Assembly (NCBI GenBank): GCA_003280025.1
Contig: QCGD01000016.1
Span: 1 to 35,282 of the forward strand
Length of the DNA stretch: 35,282 nucleotides
Direction of reading: 5' to 3'
DNA from: Prochlorococcus sp. AG-363-P06
GTDB lineage: Bacteria > Cyanobacteriota > Cyanobacteriia > PCC-6307 > Cyanobiaceae
A program made the translations under genes and the position numbers. Shown here piece after piece: positions 7,696 to 17,222 of the stretch. Each line of letters opens with the position of its first letter. Within the stretch, counting starts at the first letter, position 1. The notes beneath the pieces are model-generated. The model had not been told where the DNA came from and did not search any database. It saw only the letters and a list, made by a program, of their open reading frames with translations.

Positions 7696-8788
7696 GTGAA
7701 TAAGAGCAAAATATTAGTTCCTTTAGGCAAAAAATCATATGAAGTCACAATAGAAGCAGGAATACGAAACAAGATAAGTGAAGAACTTTTAAAAATTGGG
7801 GTAAAAAACAATAGAAAAATACTTGTAATTTCTAATAAGGAAATATCGGATTTATATATTGAAGAATTCTTAAAAAATCTAAACGATAATAATTATCAAG
7901 TCCAAACATTCCTTATTAAGGCAGGAGAATTGCATAAAAAACTTGGAAACTTTAAGTGAGATCTATAACTTTGCCTTTGAATTTGGCCTCGAAAGAAATT
8001 CCTTAATCATTGCCCTTGGAGGAGGTATCGTTGGAGATATCACTGGCTTAGCGGCTGCGACTTGGTTAAGAGGTATCGAATATATTCAGATCCCCACAAC
8101 ATTATTATCTATGGTTGATTCATCAGTAGGAGGTAAAACAGCTGTTAATCATCCTAAAGGCAAAAATTTAATAGGAGCTTTTCATCAACCAAAAGCTGTA
8201 TTTATTGACCCGGAAACTTTACAAACTTTACCCAAAAGAGAATTTAATGCTGGTATGGCCGAAGTGATCAAATACGGAGTCATTAAAGATAAAGAACTTT
8301 TTGAATTTTTAGAAAATGAGAATAACAAAAACAAACTAATAAATCTTGATAATGAATGTTTAATTAAAATAATAAATAGTTCAATTAAAACGAAGTCTCA
8401 CATTGTTTCTAAAGACGAACAAGAGCATGGCATAAGAGCCATATTGAATTATGGGCATTCTTTTGGCCACGTAATTGAAAATCTGTGTGGATATGGTGAA
8501 TTTTTGCATGGTGAAGCGATATCTATCGGCATGAAAATTGCAGGTGAGATAGCACTTGAGAAAGGTTTATGGTCTAATGAGGAATTAATAAGACAAGATA
8601 ATCTTCTTAAAAGCTATAGCCTTCCTAATAAGATTCCCAAAATAAATAAAAAAGAAATTATAACAATACTTATGGGCGACAAAAAAGTCCGAGATGGCAA
8701 AATGAGATTTGTTTTACCTAAAGGAATTGGAGAAGTTGATATTTATGATGACATAGTGGATTCATTATTTTTAAAATATTTTTCTTAA
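7696..8788 (+). pseudogene. aroB: AroB, 3-dehydroquinate synthase, frameshifted
   Basis: AroB converts DAHP to 3-dehydroquinate, step two of the shikimate pathway, using NAD and a divalent metal. The first frame (GTG start at 7696, [11 protein letters not shown]) ends soon after IKAGELHKK. The second frame continues [52 protein letters not shown] and [11 protein letters not shown], with the metal-binding Glu and His residues present. The join is an A6 run at 7936-7941; removing one A gives [10 protein letters not shown] and an intact protein of 363 residues, normal for the family. This is the second single-A frameshift within 900 bp, which favours local sequencing error over true gene loss. 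The stop overlaps that of the convergent methyltransferase. Confidence 0.9.
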
Positions 8789-9975
8789 CGCAAACAAGTT
8801 GAAGTTATATTCGATTTCTTGTCTTTAAGCTTATGAAAAACAAACCACTTGAAATTACCGAGACATATAGGATCAACCAATCTCAATAAAGCTTCTCTTC
8901 TTGCAAGAGCCTTAGATAAATCTTTCTTAAAGTCTTTCTGAATTTCATAAAGTCTCGCTGCCAATCCAAGCGCCAACAAAGCTTCTCCTTGCTTAGTTGT
9001 TCCAATATTCTTAAAACCCAGAGTTTCCGCATCATTGATTAATGTTTCAATACAAATATGTGATGTCAGATCAGCATTCCCTGGGGATTCTAAGATGTTA
9101 TTTGATGTCTTTTGATTTTTATAAGAAATTATCATCCCATTTGAATTGCGAAGTCCATAGTAATTTTTTGCTTCTTTAGCGTAATCAATTATTAATAAAA
9201 TACCATTATTAATTTTTTCATAAATACCCTTTAACCATTTTGAGTTATCTATATGCCACTCTGTCGTCCATCCTTCTGGAGCATCTTCAGGCGGAATAGT
9301 AATTCCAAATTTACTTTCGGCAAGTTTAATGCTATTTTCTAATTCATTTGTAATTGGTAGTTCATCAAAAAATAATCTGGAAGATATTTTATCTATAGAC
9401 ACTGCTTGTCGAAATAATTTTCCTTTTGAAAAAGTAATTCTCTCTACTGGTAAGGCGTCTAAAACTTCATTTGCTATAAAAACTCCATTAATATTATTTC
9501 CTTCTAGTTCTTCCAAACCTTTCCATAAAATATCAATACCTAAGCTTAGAAATTCTTTCAATTTTATTTTTTGTTTTTCTATCATTCCTTTGTTAGGTTC
9601 AATAATTACAAAAGAAACTCCTTCTGAAAAATTATTACTACTTTCCAACAAATATTTTATAAGTCCACTAATAAAGCTTCCATCACCAGCTCCAAAATCA
9701 ATGACACATAATTTCTGATCACATAAATAATTACTTTTTAACTGAATCAACCACTCTTCAATTTGTTTACCAACAAAGAAAGCAAAATCATCTGATAAAG
9801 AAGGAGATGTAACAAAATCTCCTTGGGCACCTAACTCAGCTTTTCCACTGCCATAATAACCATTAATAGGATCATTTAAAGCAAAATTCATATAATCATA
9901 AAAACTTATAGTTCCTCCCATTTTTATTATTTTTTTTATTAACCAATCTTGATTATTCACAGGTAAGCTATTCAT
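8785..9975 (-). CDS. MidA/NDUFAF7-like SAM-dependent methyltransferase
   Basis: A 396-residue protein of the COG1565 family. The N-terminus has the family-typical segment [19 protein letters not shown] followed by [13 protein letters not shown], and residues about 90-97 hold the SAM-binding glycine motif ([10 protein letters not shown]). [14 protein letters not shown] is another family block. The mitochondrial relative methylates an arginine of respiratory complex I during assembly. By analogy the cyanobacterial protein may act on a partner such as NDH-1, but that is inference. The ATG at 9975 is only 31 bp from the divergent TPM gene start. Its stop shares bases with the aroB stop. Confidence 0.85.
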   Translation of the reverse strand: MNSLPVNNQDWLIKKIIKMGGTISFYDYMNFALNDPINGYYGSGKAELGAQGDFVTSPSLSDDFAFFVGKQIEEWLIQLKSNYLCDQKLCVIDFGAGDGSFISGLIKYLLESSNNFSEGVSFVIIEPNKGMIEKQKIKLKEFLSLGIDILWKGLEELEGNNINGVFIANEVLDALPVERITFSKGKLFRQAVSIDKISSRLFFDELPITNELENSIKLAESKFGITIPPEDAPEGWTTEWHIDNSKWLKGIYEKINNGILLIIDYAKEAKNYYGLRNSNGMIISYKNQKTSNNILESPGNADLTSHICIETLINDAETLGFKNIGTTKQGEALLALGLAARLYEIQKDFKKDLSKALARREALLRLVDPICLGNFKWFVFHKLKDKKSNITSTCLR

Positions 9976-10006
9976 CGGCCAAAATATATAGAGAAAAAAA
10001 CTTCTT

Positions 10007-10804
10007 ATGCTTTCAAAGACTAACTATTTATTGGGAATATTTCTATCTCTAGTAATTTTTATTTCTAACAAACCCGTTCTCGCTATAAATAATCCAAATC
10101 TTTTACCAGAAACAAAAACACCTGTTATAGATCTAGCTAAAACATTAAGCCCTAATCAAAAAAAATCCTTAGAGGAAAATCTTAATAAATTAGAAATTGA
10201 AAGTGGTTGGAAAATTAAATATTTATCTCAATTCGAGAGTGCTCCTGGTATTGCAATAAAGGATTACTGGAATCTAGATGATACAAGTTTGTTAATCATT
10301 GCAGATCCAAGAGGCGGTAATTTACTAAATTTCAATGTTGGAGAAGCATATTTCTCCTTTATGCCAAGACTATTCTGGGTTGAGCTACAAACAAGATTCG
10401 GTAATCAATATTATGTAAAAGATCACGGAGAAGATGGTGCAGTTTTAGATGCAATTAATTCCGTAAAAGTTTGCTTGGATAGAGGTGGCTGTCAAGTTGT
10501 ACCAGGCTTATCAAAAGAACAATATATATGGAGTTTATGTACTTCTATCTTAGGCGGATTAATAGCAGGATTTTCTGCGGCGCCAAGAAAAGAAGGTAAA
10601 ATCATATCTATTGGATTTTTAGCTCTTCTTTCACCATTATGGGGAATGTTATTTGGAATCTTTGGATTAGCTCCAATAATTACCAGAACGAATGATATAT
10701 TACCTTTATTAAAAAATGGTTTAGCATTTGTCGCAGCTGGAATTGCAGGATATATTCTTTCACAAACTATATTTTCCAGATACGAACAGCCCAAAGAGGG
10801 TTAA
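10007..10804 (+). CDS. TPM-domain thylakoid/periplasmic protein
   Basis: A 265-residue exported membrane protein. Residues 1-26 form a signal peptide ending at VLA. Residues about 38-155 form a TPM domain (VIDLAKTLSPNQKKSLEENLNK, then SLLIIADPRGG). Residues about 170-255 contain two to three membrane segments. The plant relative (TLP18.3) takes part in photosystem II repair and related domains have weak phosphatase activity, so a role in PSII maintenance is likely but unproven. The unusual pair of Cys in CLDRGGCQ (about 157-163) lies just before the first C-terminal helix and could form a disulfide. Divergent from the MidA-like gene. Confidence 0.75.
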   Translation: MLSKTNYLLGIFLSLVIFISNKPVLAINNPNLLPETKTPVIDLAKTLSPNQKKSLEENLNKLEIESGWKIKYLSQFESAPGIAIKDYWNLDDTSLLIIADPRGGNLLNFNVGEAYFSFMPRLFWVELQTRFGNQYYVKDHGEDGAVLDAINSVKVCLDRGGCQVVPGLSKEQYIWSLCTSILGGLIAGFSAAPRKEGKIISIGFLALLSPLWGMLFGIFGLAPIITRTNDILPLLKNGLAFVAAGIAGYILSQTIFSRYEQPKEG

Positions 10805-10827
10805 GAAATTAAAATTTTAAATTAAAT

Positions 10828-11661
10828 TCAAAGAAACTTATTCTCTTCATAAACTTTTCCAGATTCTGAATACCATCTATGAGAAACATGTTTAAGTTTA
10901 TTGTTTTCAAACTCAACCCATGAAAAATTTATTAATAATTCTCCATCGTCAATAGTTTGATATCTTGGCACGACAGCAGTATTGAAATAAGCAGTACCTT
11001 TATTATCAGTTTTGAACATTTCTCGAAAACCAAGATTTCTTTTAAGACGATTATGCATATGACCAAAGATAACTAAGTTAACTATTCTTTTCTTTTGAAT
11101 CTCTGAAATAGCTACTGATAAATCCCTATCTCCCCAATCTAGAGATGGCAATTTCCAATCTTTTCCGCAAATACTTCTAGGTTCTGAACCTAAACCAGAA
11201 GGGCCTGCATGAGACATAATTATTAACGGTAAGTCTTTAATAGTTTTTTCTGAACCTTGGATCATTTTACTAACTGATTCTTTTTCTGTTATGGGTCCAT
11301 AAACACCTCTAACCTCTTTTGAAAGATAATATCCACCACCTGAACTGCATGGCCTTGCAGATAGTATATTTATTTGATTATTAAAAACCCTCAAATCCCA
11401 AGCGCAGTATTTTTCTCCAAGAATACGAATTTGTTTTAAAAGAGTTTCTCCTGTGAAATCTTTCCCTCTATCATGATTACCTAAAATCACATAAGTAGGG
11501 ATTTTAATAGCATTTATTTTTTTTATTATTTTGATACTACCATCAGAAATATCGCCTACAAATAAAACAATATTTGGTTGAATAATCGATAAAATTTTTA
11601 CGTCTGATTCAGACCATTGACCATGGCAGTCACCAACAATAGCAATTTTTAAATTTGTCAG
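10828..11661 (-). CDS. Calcineurin-like metallophosphoesterase (TIGR04168-like)
   Basis: The frame from 11661 encodes 277 residues with all metal-binding blocks of the superfamily: GDCHGQ (10-15), GDISDG (36-41), GNHD (61-64), MSHAGPSG and a late GHMHN. It resembles the cyanobacterial/plant family TIGR04168, whose substrate is unknown. No ATG, GTG or TTG in frame lies before GDCHGQ: the upstream in-frame stop is followed by ACAGACAAAATT and then CTG. The first conventional start (GTG near 11490) would remove the first two metal-binding motifs and leave a dead enzyme, so I start it at CTG 11661 (or the ATT before it). A -10-like TATAAA lies 20 nt upstream. The gene diverges from nadA, which shows the same problem. 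Confidence 0.75.
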   Translation of the reverse strand: MTNLKIAIVGDCHGQWSESDVKILSIIQPNIVLFVGDISDGSIKIIKKINAIKIPTYVILGNHDRGKDFTGETLLKQIRILGEKYCAWDLRVFNNQINILSARPCSSGGGYYLSKEVRGVYGPITEKESVSKMIQGSEKTIKDLPLIIMSHAGPSGLGSEPRSICGKDWKLPSLDWGDRDLSVAISEIQKKRIVNLVIFGHMHNRLKRNLGFREMFKTDNKGTAYFNTAVVPRYQTIDDGELLINFSWVEFENNKLKHVSHRWYSESGKVYEENKFL

Positions 11662-11680
11662 AATTTTGTCTGTTTAAAAG

Positions 11681-11688
11681 TTTATAAT
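11681..11688. promoter_or_regulatory. Overlapping divergent -10 elements
   Basis: TATAAT (11683-11688) on the plus strand and TATAAA (11686-11681) on the minus strand overlap in the 49-bp gap between the two divergent genes. Each would start transcription about 15 nt before the CTG codon of its gene, giving very short leaders. No good -35 was found for either. Confidence 0.4.
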
Positions 11689-11710
11689 CTATTTAGATAT
11701 ATTCTAAATC

Positions 11711-12679
11711 CTGAACAGCATAACTTCTACTGCCAAAAAGCAATCTCTTATAAATGAAGAAGATTTAATTTCTGAAATAAAAGAGCGTTGCTTAAAATCT
11801 AATGCCATAATTTTGGCACACTATTATCAAGCACCCGAGATTCAAGATATTGCTGATTTCATTGGGGATTCTTTGGATCTATCAAGAAAAGCTGCGAATA
11901 ATAATGCAGATATAATAATTTTTTGCGGTGTACACTTTATGGCAGAAACTGCGAAAATACTTAGCCCAAACAAAACTGTCTTGTTACCTGATGTTGATGC
12001 AGGTTGCTCTTTGGCTGACGATTGTCCAGCAGATGAATTTCAAAAGTTTAGGAATGAGAATTCAGACCATTTTGTCGTGAGTTACATAAATTGCACCGCA
12101 GAAGTAAAAGCCCAGAGCGACCTGATATGTACAAGCAGCAATGCAGTTTCCTTAGTTGAACAGATACCTAAAGATAAAAAAATAATTTTTGCACCCGATC
12201 AAAACCTTGGAAGATGGGTGCAGAAAAAATCAGGAAGAGTTCTTAAACTGTGGCCTGGCAGCTGTATTGTGCATGAAACTTTTAGTGAAGAAGCTTTATT
12301 AAAATTGAAATATCAAAATCCAGCAGCAAAAGTAATAGCGCATCCTGAATGCAGTCAAAATTTATTGGCACTTTCAGATTTTATTGGTTCAACGAGTAAA
12401 TTACTTGATTTCGTCAGTAAGGATCCATCTGAAATTTATATGGTTTTAACTGAGCCTGGAATAATACATCAAATGAAAAAGAGAGAGCCTAACAAAGTCT
12501 TTATTGAAGTTCCTGACATAGAAGGATGTAAATGTAATGAATGTCCATATATGAAATTAAATACTTTAGAAAAAATTCTTGATTGTTTAAAAAATAATTC
12601 ACCTTCTATTAAACTAGATCCAGAAATAATTAAAAAAGCATACAAACCAATAAAGAGAATGTTAGAAATGAGTAATTAA
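11711..12679 (+). CDS. nadA: NadA, quinolinate synthase
   Basis: NadA condenses iminoaspartate with dihydroxyacetone phosphate to quinolinate in NAD synthesis and needs a [4Fe-4S] cluster. The sequence carries AIILAHYYQAPEIQDIAD, then GDSLDLSRKA, GVHFMAETAKILSP and IFAPDQNLGRWV. The three probable cluster cysteines are in AGCSLAD, PGSCIVH and GCKCNECP. The family normally has an N-terminal helix before AHYY; here it is encoded (DLISEIKERCLKSN) but upstream of any ATG, GTG or TTG. The in-frame stop TAA (11705-11707) is followed by ATC then CTG, so CTG at 11711 is the likely start (322 residues). The stop overlaps that of the convergent S41 protease by 4 nt. Confidence 0.9.
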   Translation: MNSITSTAKKQSLINEEDLISEIKERCLKSNAIILAHYYQAPEIQDIADFIGDSLDLSRKAANNNADIIIFCGVHFMAETAKILSPNKTVLLPDVDAGCSLADDCPADEFQKFRNENSDHFVVSYINCTAEVKAQSDLICTSSNAVSLVEQIPKDKKIIFAPDQNLGRWVQKKSGRVLKLWPGSCIVHETFSEEALLKLKYQNPAAKVIAHPECSQNLLALSDFIGSTSKLLDFVSKDPSEIYMVLTEPGIIHQMKKREPNKVFIEVPDIEGCKCNECPYMKLNTLEKILDCLKNNSPSIKLDPEIIKKAYKPIKRMLEMSN

Positions 12680-14025
12680 TAAAGTGAAAAAACTAAATTC
12701 TTTTCATTATTTTTTATAAAGGCATTTAAATTAGTAGTCTTAGGATTAAACTCACTTATTTTATTTTTAATTTGAATTATCTTGATTAGTTCTTTCTCGC
12801 CTACTTTATATTGTTTATCTCTTCTAGTTCCAATTTCTCCAGGGAGAATTGGATTGTTATTCATTTTTACTTCTATATCAGGACTAATGCCAAATTTGTT
12901 TATGTCTGTTCCATTGGGAGTCAAATACTTGGCGACTGTAACTGTTAATCCTGATCCATCTACCAAAGTTCTCATTGATTGAACAAGACCTTTACCAAAA
13001 GTTTTCTTGCCAACTAATATACCTCGTTTGTTATCTTTAATTGCACCAGAAACTATTTCACTAGCACTGGCAGATCCTTCATTAACAAGTACAACTAATG
13101 GCTTGTTTGTTAAAGCTTGACCATTACCTCTTTTGATTTCTTTCATGCCGTCTTTAGTTAAGGTGCTTACTATTATTCCTTTATTAATAAATTGCCTTGA
13201 GACATCAATACTTGACTCTAATAAACCTCCAGGATTACTTCTCAAATCGAGTATATAACCAGAAACTTTTTTTGTTTCTAAATCTTTGAGAGCATCCTTC
13301 ATCTCTCTCGAGGCATTGGCATTAAATTGTTTAATTCGCAAATAGCCTATTAATAAATCGTTTTTAGCTTTGTTTATTTTGCTTGAAACTGATTTTATTT
13401 CTATTTTTTCTCTCGTTAATGATTTATAAAAAGAATTACCAGCTCTAAGAATTTCTAGCTTAACAACAGTTCCTCTTTCACCTCTTATTAATTTAACAGC
13501 ATCCTCAATATCCATGCCTTTAGTAGAGATATCATCAATAGATAATATTTTATCTCTAGCTTTAATTCCTGCGTAATAGGCTGGAGTTCCTTCAATAGGA
13601 GAGACAATTATTAAATTATCAGATTCTTTATCTTTAACTATCTGAATCCCAACTCCAGTTAATTCCCCTGAAGTATCAATTCTCATTTGATTAAATTCCT
13701 TTGGATCTAAAAATCTAGTGTAGGGATCTTCTAAATTTGACAATAAATCTCTAATGGCATCATAAGCTTCATTGCTATCTGAGTATTTTCTTGATAATAA
13801 TTCTTTTCTTAAATCAATCCAATTAGATTTTTCAAACTTTCCATTTGAATCAAGAAAATCTCTATATACAATTTGCCAAACATGATCAATTACCTCTTTG
13901 TAGCTATTATTTAAGATTGTGGCTCCTGCGTAATTATTAGCAAATATTCCAGAAAAACTACTGGTCAATAAAATTACAAATTGCGTTTTAAGAATTTTTT
14001 TTATTTTAAAAGATTTATAAAGCAT
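12676..14025 (-). CDS. S41 carboxyl-terminal processing protease (Ctp family)
   Basis: A 449-residue exported protease. Residues 11-34 form a signal segment. A helical N-terminal region is followed by the conserved LEDPYTRFLDPKEF (98-111), a PDZ domain (about 120-195, GVGIQIV to VKLEILR) and the S41 catalytic domain. The Ser/Lys dyad fits Ser320 in GSASASEI and Lys345 in KTFGKG, 25 residues apart as in the family. In cyanobacteria one member (CtpA) matures the photosystem II D1 protein; there are usually several paralogues and I cannot tell which this is, so no symbol is given. ispG lies upstream on the same strand with a gap of about 50 bp. Confidence 0.9.
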   Translation of the reverse strand: MLYKSFKIKKILKTQFVILLTSSFSGIFANNYAGATILNNSYKEVIDHVWQIVYRDFLDSNGKFEKSNWIDLRKELLSRKYSDSNEAYDAIRDLLSNLEDPYTRFLDPKEFNQMRIDTSGELTGVGIQIVKDKESDNLIIVSPIEGTPAYYAGIKARDKILSIDDISTKGMDIEDAVKLIRGERGTVVKLEILRAGNSFYKSLTREKIEIKSVSSKINKAKNDLLIGYLRIKQFNANASREMKDALKDLETKKVSGYILDLRSNPGGLLESSIDVSRQFINKGIIVSTLTKDGMKEIKRGNGQALTNKPLVVLVNEGSASASEIVSGAIKDNKRGILVGKKTFGKGLVQSMRTLVDGSGLTVTVAKYLTPNGTDINKFGISPDIEVKMNNNPILPGEIGTRRDKQYKVGEKELIKIIQIKNKISEFNPKTTNLNAFIKNNEKNLVFSLY

Positions 14026-14076
14026 ATTTTTTATTATAAAAAACTTTTATTTGAAATTTTATAGTCAGATTAAACC

Positions 14077-15294
14077 TTAAGGATCAATCCATTTACCATC
14101 ATCTTTAATAAGCTGAATTAAAGCATCAACCCCTTCGTCTTCAGATACTCTTTTAATCTCTTCTTTCCTTCTGTATAAAGCAATAGTACCCTTACCTTTT
14201 CCAACATAACCATAATCGGCATCTGCCATTTCTCCAGGTCCATTAACTATACATCCCATGATTGCTATATCTAAACCTGTTAAATGTGAGGTAGCATTTC
14301 TAACTTTATCTACAACTTCTTCTAGATTAAAGAGAGTTCTCCCACAACTGGGGCAACTAATATATTCAACCATTGTTTTTCTTAATCCTAAAGATTGCAA
14401 AATTGAATAACATACTGGAATTTCCTTCTCAGGAGCTTCTGTTAGTGAAACTCTTATAGTATCTCCTAATCCTTCTGCCAAAAGAGTACCGATTCCAGCA
14501 GTACTTTTTATCCTGCCATAATCTCCATCACCAGCTTCTGTTACACCTAAATGTAAAGGGTAGTTATATCCTTCTGAATCAAGTCTATCTGCAATCATCC
14601 TGTAAGCAGCCATCATCACAGGTGCCCTAGAGGCTTTCATAGAAATTATTATATTATGAAAATCCAGCTCATCACAAATCTTGACAAATTCCATTGCAGA
14701 TTCTGTCATCCCAAGTGGAGTATCTCCATAAGTAAAAAGCATTCTCTCAGACAGAGACCCGTGATTAACACCAATCCTAAGAGCCTTATTTTCAGATTTT
14801 AGAACCTCTACGAGTGGAGTGAATCTCTTTAAAATTGTTTGTTTAATTGCTTCAAATTCCTCGTCAGTATATTCAGTCCTTGAGGGGTCTGACTTCTCAA
14901 AGACAAACAAACCTGGATTAATCCTGACTTTATCAACGTGTTTTGCAACTTCCATAGCGATTTTCATACCGTTATGATGAACATCTGCAACTAATGGGGT
15001 GTTGATATTATTTTCTAGTAATTTTTCTTTTATATCACCAACAGCCTTGGCATGAGCTATTGAAGGCACAGTTAGCCTAACTATTTCACAACCTACTTCA
15101 TGGAGTCTTTTAATAGCTAAATATGAATTTTCAACATCCATAGTATCTTCATTTATCATCGATTGAACTCTTACTGGGAAATCACTCCCAATGGCTATAT
15201 CACCTACCATTACTGTTTTAGTTATTCTTCTCTCAATATGAGTTGAATATCTTTTTGAGAGACTATTCTCCTCTTTTGATTGAGTTAATGACAT
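14077..15294 (-). CDS. ispG: IspG (GcpE), HMBPP synthase
   Basis: IspG reduces methylerythritol cyclodiphosphate to HMBPP in the plastid-type isoprenoid pathway, using a [4Fe-4S] cluster and ferredoxin. The 405-residue protein has the TIM-barrel start ([19 protein letters not shown]), [19 protein letters not shown] and [12 protein letters not shown], and the cluster-binding cysteines in SCPSCGRT and [10 protein letters not shown]. Length and motifs are normal for the cyanobacterial/plant form. It sits between the UDG-like gene upstream (34 bp) and the S41 protease downstream on the same strand. Confidence 0.97.
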   Translation of the reverse strand: MSLTQSKEENSLSKRYSTHIERRITKTVMVGDIAIGSDFPVRVQSMINEDTMDVENSYLAIKRLHEVGCEIVRLTVPSIAHAKAVGDIKEKLLENNINTPLVADVHHNGMKIAMEVAKHVDKVRINPGLFVFEKSDPSRTEYTDEEFEAIKQTILKRFTPLVEVLKSENKALRIGVNHGSLSERMLFTYGDTPLGMTESAMEFVKICDELDFHNIIISMKASRAPVMMAAYRMIADRLDSEGYNYPLHLGVTEAGDGDYGRIKSTAGIGTLLAEGLGDTIRVSLTEAPEKEIPVCYSILQSLGLRKTMVEYISCPSCGRTLFNLEEVVDKVRNATSHLTGLDIAIMGCIVNGPGEMADADYGYVGKGKGTIALYRRKEEIKRVSEDEGVDALIQLIKDDGKWIDP

Positions 15295-15328
15295 TAAGAT
15301 TTTTGAAATTTAAAAAGGTTTCATTAAA

Positions 15329-15832
15329 TTATAAGGCATATAGTTTACTACTAACATTAGTAAGATCTTTTAAAGTTAAATCATAAGGTTTCCCACTTTC
15401 TTTTGAAGGGAATCTCAACAAATAAGAAGGGTGAAAAATTGTCATAATTTCTCTACCATCTTTTTTAATCCATTTACCCCTTAAATTACTTATTGGACCC
15501 TTCATTCCCAAAACTGTTCTCATAGCAGTAGATCCAGTAAGAATTATAAATTTTGGATCAATTAGTTTAATTTGTTGGAACAACCAAGGTTTTTGTATAT
15601 TGATTTCGTTATTTGTTGGTTTTCTGTTGTTTGGCGGACGACATTTAATCACATTACAAAAATAAACATCTTCCTCCTGATCAATTCCTGCTTGTTTCAA
15701 TAAATCGTTTAATAATTTACCAGATTTACCAACATAAGGTTTTCCCTCTAAGTCTTCCTGTGAGCCAGGAGCTTCACCAATTATTAATAAATTTGCGAAT
15801 ACACTTCCTCTTCCAACAACTAACCTTTTCAC
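15329..15832 (-). CDS. Uracil-DNA glycosylase family 4-like protein lacking Fe-S ligands
   Basis: A 167-residue protein with the family 4/5 signature blocks: GEAPGSQEDLEGKPYVGKSG (19-38), the NVIKCRPPNNRKP segment, and IFHPSYLLR near the end. These enzymes remove uracil from DNA. Usual family members carry four Cys ligands for a [4Fe-4S] cluster: two in an N-terminal extension, one in KCRPP and one in a following EI..C helix. Here the protein starts just before the fold (GTG at 15832, with a stop codon immediately upstream), so the first two are missing, and the last position reads EINIQKPW without Cys. Only the KCRPP Cys remains. The catalytic pocket residues look intact. It may be a cluster-free variant, or not an active glycosylase. 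Confidence 0.8.
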   Translation of the reverse strand: MKRLVVGRGSVFANLLIIGEAPGSQEDLEGKPYVGKSGKLLNDLLKQAGIDQEEDVYFCNVIKCRPPNNRKPTNNEINIQKPWLFQQIKLIDPKFIILTGSTAMRTVLGMKGPISNLRGKWIKKDGREIMTIFHPSYLLRFPSKESGKPYDLTLKDLTNVSSKLYAL

Positions 15833-15995
15833 CTAAATAAAAATAAAATTTTTTTTTAATTTTAAGAAGTCAAAACATGAAAATAAAATAAATTTAAGAA
15901 AATGAACTAAATGAAGCCAATTTGTGATAGTTAATTTATTCTAAAATTACTTATTGGCCTTTTTAATAGGTGATATTTAACAAGCAATAAATAAA

Positions 15996-17174
15996 ATGAG
16001 TGAAATAAATTTATCTAAAAGGGCACTTTCTCTTGAGCCTTCACTTACACTTGAAATAAGTGCTACAGCGAAGTTACTCATATCAGAGGGGAGAGATATC
16101 TGCAATTTAAGTGCGGGAGAGCCTGATTTTGATGCTCCTAAAGCAGTTATAGATGCAACGAGTCAAGCTATATTTGGTGGATATACAAAATATGGTCCTG
16201 CTTCGGGTGATATAGATCTTAGAAAAGCCATTGCAAAAAAACTACAAATCCAAAACAATTTGAACCTCGAATTTGAAAATGTAATGGTCACGAATGGAGC
16301 TAAACAAGCAATTTATAATCTTTTCCAAGTCTTACTAAATGATGGAGATGAAGTACTTATTCCTGCTCCATATTGGTTAAGTTATCCTCAAATGGTTAGG
16401 CTGGCTGGTGGAAAGCCCATCTTTGTAAATTCATCTGCTGAAGATGGATTCAAAATAAATATTCAAGATTTAAAAGCAAAAATATCTTCAAAAACTAAAT
16501 TTATAATTATAAATACACCCAACAACCCTACTGGGAGGGTAATGTCTAAGGAAGAATTATTGCAAGTTGCAGAATTAGTTAGAGAAAATAAAAATATTAA
16601 TATTCTTTCAGATGAAATTTACGAACTAATTCTTAAAAAAGATTTTAAACACTTCAGTTTATCTACATTAGCAAGCGACCTTCAAGAAAGAATTTTCATA
16701 GTTAATGGTTTTGCAAAAGGTTGGGCCATGACAGGATGGAGAATAGGTTATCTTGTAGGTCCAAAAGATGTAATTAAAGCCTCCTCTGCATTGCAGAGTC
16801 AGAGTACAAGTAATGTTTGTTCTTTTGTTCAGAGAGGAGCTTTAGAGGCTTTAAAAATAAATGATGGCTTTTTCGAAAAAATTAATAACCATTATGACCA
16901 AAGAAGAGACCTTCTTTATGAAGGTCTTAAAAACATAAAGGGAATTATGCTTCAAAAACCTAATGGAGCATTCTACGCATTTCCCAAATTACCTGACGCT
17001 TCAATTACTTCTGTTGAATTCTGCAAAAGAATTCTTAACGAGTATGGATTAGTATTAATACCTGGTAAAGTTTTTGGTGATGACCGATGTTTCAGAATAT
17101 CATGTGCCAACTCCAAAGAAAAAATTATTGATGGATTAATAAGGTTACAAAATGCCATTAGTAATTTCTATTAA
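15996..17174 (+). CDS. Class I/II PLP-dependent aminotransferase (aspartate aminotransferase-like)
   Basis: A 392-residue fold-type I aminotransferase. Visible motifs are LSAGEPDFDAP (38-48), NNPTGR (176-181), DEIYE (206-210), and the PLP-binding Lys241 in NGFAKGWAMTGWRIGY, with a late FRISCA Arg that binds the substrate carboxylate. This pattern fits the AspC/prephenate aminotransferase subgroup; whether the main substrate is aspartate, prephenate or another amino acid cannot be read from sequence. The ATG at 15996 fits the family length. A phosphonate-type transporter follows 48 bp later but is probably functionally unrelated. Confidence 0.9.
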   Translation: MSEINLSKRALSLEPSLTLEISATAKLLISEGRDICNLSAGEPDFDAPKAVIDATSQAIFGGYTKYGPASGDIDLRKAIAKKLQIQNNLNLEFENVMVTNGAKQAIYNLFQVLLNDGDEVLIPAPYWLSYPQMVRLAGGKPIFVNSSAEDGFKINIQDLKAKISSKTKFIIINTPNNPTGRVMSKEELLQVAELVRENKNINILSDEIYELILKKDFKHFSLSTLASDLQERIFIVNGFAKGWAMTGWRIGYLVGPKDVIKASSALQSQSTSNVCSFVQRGALEALKINDGFFEKINNHYDQRRDLLYEGLKNIKGIMLQKPNGAFYAFPKLPDASITSVEFCKRILNEYGLVLIPGKVFGDDRCFRISCANSKEKIIDGLIRLQNAISNFY

Positions 17175-17222
17175 GAAATTTTTTCTTAAAAATTATTAAA
17201 ATTAATGATTATATAAAAAATA

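Noticed and set aside
9329-9718. 129-codon plus-strand frame inside the MidA-like gene
   Set aside because: Shadow of the methyltransferase, which has family motifs along its entire length; no ribosome-binding site.
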